NCBI RefSeq assembly: GCF_003129485.1
Contig: NZ_QFFG01000001.1
Span: forward strand, 558,001-622,000
DNA length: 64,000 bases
Reading direction: 5' to 3'
Source of the DNA: Polaribacter aquimarinus
Lineage (GTDB): Bacteria > Bacteroidota > Bacteroidia > Flavobacteriales > Flavobacteriaceae
Shown here: piece after piece, positions 56,564 to 64,000 of the stretch
Numbering within the stretch: position 1 is the stretch's first letter
Layout of the letters: each line of letters starts with the position of its first letter
Notes under the pieces: model-generated
Told to the model about the DNA's origin: nothing
Seen by the model: the letters and a program-made list of their open reading frames with translations, nothing else
Database searches by the model: none
Position numbers and translations under genes: made by a program

Positions 56564-56597
56564 ATAAAAAAACTCAGAATTTCTTCTGAGTTTTAAT
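56564..56597 (-). terminator. Rho-independent terminator of the PL28-like gene
   Basis: AAACTCAGAA (56570-56579) and TTCTGAGTTT (56584-56593) form a ten-base stem with a four-base loop, followed on the minus strand by T residues. It lies 20 bases after the stop at 56614. Confidence 0.75.
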
Positions 56598-56613
56598 TAC
56601 AATTATGTGAAGA

Positions 56614-58614
56614 TTAATTAATAATCAATCTATTATTGTATACTTTTTTGTTATTATCTATAACTTTTATTAAATATACTCCAGTTTCAAATCTATTGTT
56701 ATTCCTTATCTCTAAACTTTCTTTAACATTAGATTTTTGATAGATCATTTTACCTAAAATATTATATATTGTTATTGATGCATTTTCAATATTGTTTAAC
56801 TTAATTTTAAAATTACCTTTTGTAGGATTTGGATACACGCTTAAAGAAGCTGTATTCAAAACATTATCTGACACACTTAAAGATTCACTAGTTGGAATAG
56901 CCTTCCATTTACTTCTATCATCGTCTGAAGATGCAATAGAATGGGTTACAGTTCCATCTGCATTATGATATAAAAATCTGCCTGCTGTTCTTGACTCAAA
57001 CCTATAAGTGTCTTCTGATTTGTTATGATAGATTGTCCACGTTTTATCTGCATCACTAGCTGGTGCAGATTTAGTTGTACTAACTATTACGTAAGGTCCT
57101 CCTGGTCCTCCAGCACCAGGTGCACGCAATATTCCTAAAGTTTCACTATCAATATTATAATAAGATCCACTTTGCACAAAAGTCCAATGCGTGTTTGTAG
57201 GTTCTCCTGAATCTGTCATTGTTACAGCTGTTGCACTTGAACCGGCATCTGTTAAAAATTTTCCGGTAGCAACATTTTTTAACCTAAAAACATCGTCAGA
57301 TGGAGTAAAATCATCACTAGTATCTTCAACTTCAACTTTCTGATATGTAGTATTTGCCCATCTAAATTGAGCCCTACCACTTCTTACTCTGTATGCACCA
57401 TATCTAATACCAGACTCTAAACCTTTCTCAGGTTCTGGGATATTATAATTAAAAGCTTCACCCCCAATTACCGCATCACAATAATGAATCTTTTTTGAAG
57501 CATCATTAGGATCTTGTCTAAAACCTACTTCCAATTCAAAAGTTACCTCTTCATTTTTATTTACTCGCTTTAAAAAAACAACTTCTCTTCCACTACCTTC
57601 TCCTCCACGTTCTAAAATACGTTCAGCATAAATATCGAATGCAACTTGCTTGCCTGCATTAATACCATTTCCATAAACAGCATGTGCCCTATATAAAAGA
57701 ATTGCAGGATCATTAGAACCTCCTCCTCCAGAGTGTTTCCCTTTTGCTTGTGCTAGATAACTTCCACTTGAACTAAAAGAACCTGTATCTCCTACTTCTA
57801 ATATTCTAAGAGTTCCAGTGAATCTTGCATAACTCCCAACGCCCGTTTCTCCAGATCTTGGCAAAGAACGCTCAATTCTTGGTTGTAAACCATTTGTATC
57901 TATATGATTAGAATCATCTGTAATATTGTAGACACCCCAAGTTTTATCGTTAACATTACTTTCTGAATAATCTGAATAGCAACTTCTATCGTCAATAGTT
58001 CCCACATTTACACGGTTAGCTAAATCTGAAGATGTTCTAGTTGCATTTCGAAATTCATCTGAACAACTTATATCTGAACTTGTATCTTCGTCAGAAGCAA
58101 TCACTACAGGAGTTTGTACATAAAGAACTAGTTTCCAATTACTTCTATCATCAGTATCAGAAGCAACAGCATGAGTTACTGTTCCGTTTTCTTCATGATA
58201 CATAAATCTACCTGTTGTTCTCGAACCAAATCTATAGGTATCATTTGAATCATTATGCGTTATTTTCCAAGTTTTATCAGTGTCACTTGCTGGCGAAGAT
58301 TTCGTTGTACTTACTACTACAAAAGCTCCTCCTGGACCCCCAGCACCTGGTGCACGCAATATTCCTAAAATTTCACTATCAATATTATAAAAATCTCCAC
58401 TTTTTACAAATTTAAAATGTGTATTTACAGTTTCACCTGAATCGGACATAGAAACGGCAGTTGCACTTGTATTTGAAGATGTTAAAAATTTTCCTGTAGC
58501 TACATTTTGTAATCTAAAAACGCCATTTGAAGGTAAAACACCTTGACCTATTATAGATAAAGAACAAAATGTAAAAACCAAAAACAATATTGATTTCAAA
58601 GTATTTTTTTTCAT
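56614..58614 (-). CDS. Secreted lyase-like enzyme (PL28-like core) with two trefoil-like modules and type IX tail
   Basis: A signal peptide (1-23) is followed by a 135-residue module (about 31-170), a jelly-roll core (about 183-431), a second copy of the module (about 435-572) and a type IX sorting tail ([11 protein letters not shown], about 595-666). The core begins [10 protein letters not shown] and includes [20 protein letters not shown]. It looks like the beta-jelly-roll of alginate-type lyases, and in this context the short ulvan lyases of PL28 are the best match by memory; the catalytic residues were not confirmed. It is an independent unit with its own tandem boxes 74-90 bases upstream and a terminator. 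Confidence 0.62.
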   Translation of the reverse strand: MKKNTLKSILFLVFTFCSLSIIGQGVLPSNGVFRLQNVATGKFLTSSNTSATAVSMSDSGETVNTHFKFVKSGDFYNIDSEILGILRAPGAGGPGGAFVVVSTTKSSPASDTDKTWKITHNDSNDTYRFGSRTTGRFMYHEENGTVTHAVASDTDDRSNWKLVLYVQTPVVIASDEDTSSDISCSDEFRNATRTSSDLANRVNVGTIDDRSCYSDYSESNVNDKTWGVYNITDDSNHIDTNGLQPRIERSLPRSGETGVGSYARFTGTLRILEVGDTGSFSSSGSYLAQAKGKHSGGGGSNDPAILLYRAHAVYGNGINAGKQVAFDIYAERILERGGEGSGREVVFLKRVNKNEEVTFELEVGFRQDPNDASKKIHYCDAVIGGEAFNYNIPEPEKGLESGIRYGAYRVRSGRAQFRWANTTYQKVEVEDTSDDFTPSDDVFRLKNVATGKFLTDAGSSATAVTMTDSGEPTNTHWTFVQSGSYYNIDSETLGILRAPGAGGPGGPYVIVSTTKSAPASDADKTWTIYHNKSEDTYRFESRTAGRFLYHNADGTVTHSIASSDDDRSKWKAIPTSESLSVSDNVLNTASLSVYPNPTKGNFKIKLNNIENASITIYNILGKMIYQKSNVKESLEIRNNNRFETGVYLIKVIDNNKKVYNNRLIIN

Positions 58615-58688
58615 AATTCTATTGAGATTAAACTATTCATTTCTTAAAAAACAAGTTTATAAAATAATGAAATTTACTTGATAAAAGT

Positions 58689-58704
58689 ATCCTGAACTAT
58701 CCTG
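58689..58704 (-). promoter_or_regulatory. Tandem ATCCTG boxes before the PL28-like gene
   Basis: ATCCTG occurs at 58689-58694 and 58699-58704, ten bases apart. At the 21-base spacing the minus strand reads TTATTTTA, a poor -7 element; TAAACTTG at 29 bases (58652-58659) is a better one. Confidence 0.55.
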
Positions 58705-58723
58705 AATAGCAATATTATTTTTA

Positions 58724-61700
58724 TTAGAAAATCAATTTTAATACAACAGAGCCTACTAATCCTGATTTTTCTAATGTTACTTCATTTTTTCTAGGGCCTG
58801 ATGTGGTCCAAGTTTTTTTAGCATTTTTTGGTCTTTTAATGTCAAAAATCAACTGATTTCTCCACGTGTTAGTTACTTTAATTTCCAATTGATTTTTTCC
58901 AACTTTAATTTCGTTTGTGATATCAAACTGAAAAGGAGGTGCCCATTTTGTACCTACTTTTTTTCCATTTAGCCAAACCTCTGCAATATTTGCAACTTCG
59001 CCTAAATCTAAAATTGAGGATTTTCCTGTTTCTTTTACATCAAAAGTTTTGGTATAAGTTATTGTACCTGAATAATGTTTTACAGCATCGTTTTCTAACT
59101 CCGTTAACGATTTTAATTCATCAATCTCAATAGTTTTTGGAGCATCCCATCCTTTCTCAAAAGTTAACTTCCAGTCGTTTTGTAATGATCGTTTTTTTAG
59201 AAGCACTGTTTTTTGATTTTTTTTCCCTTTTTGGTGAAAAATATAATCTCCAGAAGTAGACGCTGTAAACTCATAGTTATTCCAAGATAGTGCTGGATAA
59301 TTATTGGTCTTATGAATTTGATACCAGCCTGTTTTGGTATCTAAAATTGTATTATCATTTAAGGTCACTTTTTCTGCAAATGGTTTTGCATCACTTTTAG
59401 AAAATACAATTATTTTACTTCCGTTTTTAGGTAAAGAAATCGCAACATTCGTTCTATTATTTTCGTTTTTCCAGATTTTCGCTTCCTGCTGATTTCCTGT
59501 AAAAGCATCCCAAATTTGTGGAGATGTATTCTCAATTCTAAAACTTAAAGCTACATCTACAGGGTCATCATCTTTAGAGGCTACAAAATAAATGTGTGCG
59601 TCTTTGGTTTCTCTATGAATCCAATTGATATTTAAATTTTCGGGTACAATTACATCTTTTGTAATGTTTTCTTCTTTTAAAACCGCATCAAGAGTTTTAC
59701 CCCAATATACTTTTCCTTTACCAACTTGTTTTACACCATTTTTAGTGTTTCCCCACAACTCATTAGAAATTGATTTTAATTCATCTAAATCAGTTGAATC
59801 ATCCATTAAACTTGGAGAATCTTTAGGTTTATCGCCTAAAACAACAGCACCATTTAATACTAATTCTTTTACCTTTTTTAAGGTTGATAATAGTATATTT
59901 TCTGAATCTCTTAAAGTAATGATTCTATAATCCCCTCCATTTTCAACGTGAATTTTACCATCTTTAACACTTAGTTTTTCTTGTAGAATTTCTTCGTTTA
60001 AATAATCAAATTTGTATCCTTTTGGAAACGCATCTAAATCAAAAGGAGGTCTATCAAAATCGTCCCCATAATAGCGTAACACATCAGCAACGTATTCTCC
60101 CTGCTGCAAAACGTATTGGTTTCTAGATAAATATTCAATCCATTCAGGCATATATTTCCACCAAGTTTGCTCGCGAACTAAAGGAAAACCAATATTTCCA
60201 CCAAAACTAGATCCTGGAAAAACATCTGTTTGTGGTGTATGCGAAAAAGTGTGAAACACTAAATGATTGACACCTTTTGCAAAATTGTAATCGATTAAAT
60301 ATTTTACCGAAAAAGGATGTTCATTCCATTTCACACCCACTTGTGTACAAGCTTCTGCAGCCAATTTTGGTTTGTTATATAAATGCACTGCTGACGCAGC
60401 ATTGTAAATTGGTTTGGCATATTCGTTTTGTGCAGAAGGCGCTTTTGGATACCAAAATTCTGTCATTGGAATATCGCTAACACCATAATAACGCATTGGA
60501 TCTATAGGCAACACTTCTCCTCCTGCACCTTCTGTATAAACGTCTGCGCCCATTTCGTGCGCAACTGTAGCAAAATGTTTGAAAAAGTTATCGATAAAAA
60601 CATCGTCCATAGTTTGACGCAGATCTCTTAAAAACTTAGTCGTAGTTTGTTTATTTTCTACAATGTAACCCATTGTAGCAGGTAAAAAGGTTTTCATAGA
60701 ATAACCTCTTCTTGTTTCAAATTCTTTAAACAAATCATCTGAATTCATGGTCCAAGTGGGTACGTGGCTTTCCCAACTATCAATTAACAAACCGTGTAAT
60801 TTCCCATCACTAATTGGGCCACCATCTTTCATTAAATTACCAATCATTCCATTTTTTAAATGATTTTCTATGGCTATTTTATCTAATTTGCTAGATTCCC
60901 AACCTGTAGCTTCAGGAACAGCAGGCTTGTTTGTCAATCGCATATTAATATGTCCAAAACGAACAATTGTCCAATTTCCTTTAGGTGCATTCCACATCAA
61001 TTTTCCATTAGAATTCATTTTATCTGTTAGATTTAGAATTGAGTTGGATTTAATAATCGTGTTTTCAGCATACTCATAATCTACCTCTTTTTCTAAACGA
61101 CGTAACACCTTTGCTGCTTTTGCTTCGTGATTGTGCAATTTTGGTTTAGCACTTAATCTGATAAATTCTGGGGAAATAGAATGTGCTCCTTGAAATGTAA
61201 ATTTGAAGGTTTTTGCACTCGTTTCTGGAATGGCAAGTGTTAAGTGTTTTCTTCTGTCATTCCAATTGGCATCAGGAAAATTTACAGTGGTAATTTCTGT
61301 GAATTTTCCATTTAACAACGCTTCTACTTTTATAGCAACCTCTATTTTTGGATATTGTGTATTTAATATCATATGACGTACTTGTGGAAAAACAATTGTA
61401 CGTATAATTGTCTCTTTATCAAACGTAGTTTTTACCCAAGTTTCTTTCTTTTCTTGAGAAATTCCTTGTTTTCTGTAGTCTTTAAGAGGTTTGTCTAAAT
61501 GCGTTGTTTTGCGGGTTACAATTAGTTTTGAATCGGGATTAAAAATGTCTGCCCAAGGAACTAAATTATTATTTGTTTCAATTTTTGAAGGATTGTGAGG
61601 TTCTGAATCATCACCTTCTACGGTTGGAAAAGCTAAAACCTGTACATCTTTATAATTGTAATCTTTGGTAAAGTACAAAGAATCAATTTCTAATACTTTT

Positions 61701-62182
61701 TCAACATTTTTTCCTCCAGAAATATGATAAACAGTTTCTACCAATTCTCTTTGCGCTTCTTCAGCAGGCACCCAAGGACCACCAGTCATAGACCAACCAG
61801 GACAATTTTGCATCGTAAATTTTAATCCTAATCGTTTGCATTCATCCGCAGCAAAACGAATTAATTCCTCCCATTCTGGAGATAAAATTTTAACAGGTTT
61901 TACGTTTGGAAAAGCACGACCAGATTTATTAAATAAATGAATGCCTTGTAAACCTGCATCTTTTATGGCTTGTAAATCGAGTTTTAAACCTTCTTTACTA
62001 ATATTATTTCCGTTTAAATGAAACCAAGTTTCTGGATGATATTCTTTGGCTGGATTTTTAAAATTAGTACTTAATTCTTGAATTGATGGAGATCTATCAT
62101 CCTTAGAAATTTCTTTTTGTGATGAATTGCAACTTATCAATACAGAAATTACTGAATAAAATAATAGTTTACTGAATTTCAT
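58724..62182 (-). CDS. GH106 alpha-L-rhamnosidase (third copy, 1152 residues)
   Basis: The start at 62182 gives a basic N-terminus and a lipobox-like SVLISC near residue 18; an in-frame ATG 38 codons earlier would extend past the gene into the upstream intergenic region and gives no signal peptide. GH106 features are FHLNGNNISKEGL near residue 54, DSWESHVPTW near 470 and AAEACTQVG near 608, the last two holding the candidate catalytic acids. A galactose-binding-like insertion is present around 220-370, and the terminal sandwich has LNGKKVGTKWAPPFQF. It differs from the 1090-residue copy in motif wording, so it is not a recent duplicate. The 28-base gap to the small membrane-protein gene suggests an operon. 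Confidence 0.88.
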   Translation of the reverse strand: MKFSKLLFYSVISVLISCNSSQKEISKDDRSPSIQELSTNFKNPAKEYHPETWFHLNGNNISKEGLKLDLQAIKDAGLQGIHLFNKSGRAFPNVKPVKILSPEWEELIRFAADECKRLGLKFTMQNCPGWSMTGGPWVPAEEAQRELVETVYHISGGKNVEKVLEIDSLYFTKDYNYKDVQVLAFPTVEGDDSEPHNPSKIETNNNLVPWADIFNPDSKLIVTRKTTHLDKPLKDYRKQGISQEKKETWVKTTFDKETIIRTIVFPQVRHMILNTQYPKIEVAIKVEALLNGKFTEITTVNFPDANWNDRRKHLTLAIPETSAKTFKFTFQGAHSISPEFIRLSAKPKLHNHEAKAAKVLRRLEKEVDYEYAENTIIKSNSILNLTDKMNSNGKLMWNAPKGNWTIVRFGHINMRLTNKPAVPEATGWESSKLDKIAIENHLKNGMIGNLMKDGGPISDGKLHGLLIDSWESHVPTWTMNSDDLFKEFETRRGYSMKTFLPATMGYIVENKQTTTKFLRDLRQTMDDVFIDNFFKHFATVAHEMGADVYTEGAGGEVLPIDPMRYYGVSDIPMTEFWYPKAPSAQNEYAKPIYNAASAVHLYNKPKLAAEACTQVGVKWNEHPFSVKYLIDYNFAKGVNHLVFHTFSHTPQTDVFPGSSFGGNIGFPLVREQTWWKYMPEWIEYLSRNQYVLQQGEYVADVLRYYGDDFDRPPFDLDAFPKGYKFDYLNEEILQEKLSVKDGKIHVENGGDYRIITLRDSENILLSTLKKVKELVLNGAVVLGDKPKDSPSLMDDSTDLDELKSISNELWGNTKNGVKQVGKGKVYWGKTLDAVLKEENITKDVIVPENLNINWIHRETKDAHIYFVASKDDDPVDVALSFRIENTSPQIWDAFTGNQQEAKIWKNENNRTNVAISLPKNGSKIIVFSKSDAKPFAEKVTLNDNTILDTKTGWYQIHKTNNYPALSWNNYEFTASTSGDYIFHQKGKKNQKTVLLKKRSLQNDWKLTFEKGWDAPKTIEIDELKSLTELENDAVKHYSGTITYTKTFDVKETGKSSILDLGEVANIAEVWLNGKKVGTKWAPPFQFDITNEIKVGKNQLEIKVTNTWRNQLIFDIKRPKNAKKTWTTSGPRKNEVTLEKSGLVGSVVLKLIF

Positions 62183-62210
62183 TTTTTTTAGTTTTGAATT
62201 GATTTTATTA

Positions 62211-62702
62211 TTAATCTGGATAATATTCCCATTTCCCAACATTATAATAATAGAAATGAGTAGTGCCTTCAGTTCCCACATAATAATGTAACCCAAAGCC
62301 TTTAGAATTTATTCTGTAAGAAAAGTTATCAGATAATCTTCTATTTTCAAATTCATAACCAGAAATATTGTTTGGAAATTCTCCTTTATCTTTTTGGAAA
62401 GAATAAATATATTCGATTATCATCGATGATTCTCTATTTAATTCTCGCCATTGAAAAAGTAAAAAAGCGTGGTAAGGAATTAATAGTAAACCAATTACAA
62501 CCCCAAGTACTAAAGAGATCGTTTTTTTTCTAAAAAAATAGAGTAATATTGGAATTATATTTAAAAATAAAATTAAAAAACAAAAGAACTGTTTCACCTC
62601 ACCCAAAGTATAATAGGCATAGTAACATCCTACTATTTCTAAAACTACAAGAGTTAAGAGAATTAGCTTAAATTTAAAATGATTTTTATTCTTTACTTCC
62701 AT
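62211..62702 (-). CDS. Small membrane protein of unknown function
   Basis: This 163-residue protein is not recognised. Three hydrophobic helices lie at about 10-34, 39-57 and 61-83, followed by an 80-residue tail rich in Tyr, Phe and Asn (IYSFQKDKGEFPNNISGY, then YYNVGKWEYYPD). The tail is strand-rich and probably extracytoplasmic. It is placed between a lyase-like gene (20 bases) and GH106 (28 bases), so it is transcribed with them. A local helper of export or of a surface complex is possible, but nothing in the sequence shows it. Confidence 0.6.
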   Translation of the reverse strand: MEVKNKNHFKFKLILLTLVVLEIVGCYYAYYTLGEVKQFFCFLILFLNIIPILLYFFRKKTISLVLGVVIGLLLIPYHAFLLFQWRELNRESSMIIEYIYSFQKDKGEFPNNISGYEFENRRLSDNFSYRINSKGFGLHYYVGTEGTTHFYYYNVGKWEYYPD

Positions 62703-62722
62703 TTATTTTTTTTGTGAGTTTA

Positions 62723-64000
62723 CTAATTTTTAATAAACTTTAGAAAAATAGGTTTCTCTAAATTTAGTTTGATAAAATAAACACCTTTAGCTATGGAAGA
62801 AATAATAAGATTTATATTTCCATTTTTCACTTTTTCTACATTCGATTTTATCAACTTTCCTTGAATGTTATAAATTTTTACATCTATTTCATTCAGTATT
62901 AATTTTGGTACTCTAATATTTAAATTTCCTTTTGTTGGATTTGGGTAAATTGAAATACTATTCTGAAAAGATGGGTCTGAAACAGATAAGGAATACCCTA
63001 ATCTATAGGTTGAAAATGCTTTACCCTCTGTATCTGCGTTGATAGTATTGTCTAAAAAAGTAAGTTGAGTTCCTTTACCAATATACAAGGAAACGTCTGT
63101 TGTGTTTGTTTTTGAAATGGTTCTCACCACTCCAAATCTTCCAGTAAAAGCAATATTTAAATTGGCTAAATTAACAGCAACATTATCATCATCATTAGAC
63201 AATACATAATCAATTATTTCTTGTCCGTTCACTACAGATGTTACTTTTACACCCACAATTTTATTATTATCAACAATATTTTCTGTTGATCTTATGGTGC
63301 TTTCTGCATTTGCAGAAGGCTCATAAATGGCAACAAATGGCTGATTCCAAGCTTCACCATATTTACGCATTACAAACACTTGTGTATCTTTTGCATCATA
63401 ACCATTACTAACTTCTTTAGTTGGAGGCGACAAAGCAGTACTGTATTCTTTGGCTATTCCTCCAGGAATGGCAACGTGCAAATAATCGTTTGTGACTTGT
63501 AAATCGAATCTTGCAGTGATTGCATTATTGGTTGATGCCGATGTTTTTGCATCAGAAAACCACCTCCAACCTGGTTGTTTTCTGTCATCTCCAATATCAT
63601 TTTGAAAACGATTTGGGGATGCTGATAAATTTAATGGAATATCTCCTGTTTTTAACTGTAAATTATCTCCCAAACCGTGAAATACATAATCGTGAAAATT
63701 ATTAGTTGTGGTAGAAACTGATCTAAAAACATCAATATAATAGCCAGAAGTTGCACTAGTTCTAATAATACTATTGGTCCGTTGTTGATTTACATCATTT
63801 ATATTATCATCTAAAAACTGAGTAGAAAAACTAAAATTTGCTGCTATGGAATTTGCGTAGGGTTTAGGTTCTGATGCTTGTAAAACAATTGGGTCTACAA
63901 TATTTTGCCAAGTACTATTACCTTCTGTTTTTGTCCCTCTTCCTGAAGCACCATTTACAATAATTGTATTATGTGCTGCATAAGAAACGGCATACTGCTC
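62723..64000 (-). CDS. Heparinase II/III-like secreted enzyme, 3' part only, with type IX tail
   Basis: The reading frame stays open to the end of the window, so this is the C-terminal 425 residues of a longer protein; the apparent start at 63673 is a TTG inside the frame. AHNTIIVNGAS (63947-63979 region) is the hallmark of the heparinase II/III beta-sandwich domain, followed by DYVFHGLGD. Such enzymes eliminate at uronate sites; long ulvan lyases of the PL40 type share this general make-up, so a uronate-cleaving lyase is the first guess. The last 75 residues are a type IX sorting domain ([11 protein letters not shown]). It is the most upstream gene visible of the unit continuing to GH106. 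Confidence 0.75.
   Translation of the reverse strand, partial: EQYAVSYAAHNTIIVNGASGRGTKTEGNSTWQNIVDPIVLQASEPKPYANSIAANFSFSTQFLDDNINDVNQQRTNSIIRTSATSGYYIDVFRSVSTTTNNFHDYVFHGLGDNLQLKTGDIPLNLSASPNRFQNDIGDDRKQPGWRWFSDAKTSASTNNAITARFDLQVTNDYLHVAIPGGIAKEYSTALSPPTKEVSNGYDAKDTQVFVMRKYGEAWNQPFVAIYEPSANAESTIRSTENIVDNNKIVGVKVTSVVNGQEIIDYVLSNDDDNVAVNLANLNIAFTGRFGVVRTISKTNTTDVSLYIGKGTQLTFLDNTINADTEGKAFSTYRLGYSLSVSDPSFQNSISIYPNPTKGNLNIRVPKLILNEIDVKIYNIQGKLIKSNVEKVKNGNINLIISSIAKGVYFIKLNLEKPIFLKFIKN

Noticed and set aside
1..64000. CRISPR arrays, tRNA or rRNA genes, transposases
   Set aside because: No regularly spaced repeats, cloverleaf-like sequences or transposase-like proteins were found on reading.

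Overview
The window is a low-GC stretch from a flavobacterium-like Bacteroidota chromosome, probably a marine polysaccharide degrader. The grounds are type IX secretion C-terminal tails on several enzymes, Bacteroidota-type -7 elements (TAnnTTTG-like), four cysteine-type sulfatases, and gene families typical of algal-polysaccharide loci. No ribosomal RNA, tRNA, insertion sequence or CRISPR array was seen.

Layout. Positions 208-2934 (+) encode an NtrC-type response regulator and an NtrY-like histidine kinase. From 2993 to about 50147 nearly everything lies on the minus strand and forms one very large catabolic block for a rhamnose-rich, probably sulfated glycan. It holds six GH78-type and two GH106-type alpha-L-rhamnosidases, four S1-type sulfatases, a GH59-like enzyme carrying a rhamnosidase-type N-terminal domain, a clan GH-A hydrolase with a type IX tail, an SGNH esterase, a DUF1080 protein, a CBM9/PKD protein, an exported enolase-superfamily protein, the rhamnose transporter RhaT and a sugar isomerase. 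Within it (4833-10263) sits a three-gene module of Planctomycetes-like families: a membrane c-type cytochrome of the DUF1549/DUF1553 class, a DUF1501 protein and an NHL propeller protein. An AraC-type regulator (50341-51225, +) diverges from the block. From 51218 to the window end come a Tat-exported alpha/alpha protein, a BNR-type propeller enzyme, a PL28-like lyase, a third GH106, a small membrane protein and the 3' part of a heparinase II/III-like enzyme. This end looks like the depolymerising half of the locus, and ulvan or a related rhamnose/uronate polymer is the most economical substrate guess. No SusC/SusD pair and no GH88/GH105 unsaturated uronyl hydrolase lies in the window.

Regulation. 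Tandem ATCCTG boxes, ten bases apart, stand upstream of at least five transcription units, with a single box before a sixth. A Bacteroidota -7-like element starts 21 bases further on in most cases. A 38-base element occurs twice, and a perfect 17-base inverted repeat lies in the araC/GH78 divergent promoter.

History. Two decayed gene tails (enolase-type at 19524-19643, GH106-type at 25615-25795) mark where GH78-containing cassettes were inserted or duplicated beside a full-length copy of the same gene. The locus seems to have grown by modular insertion at gene 3' ends.
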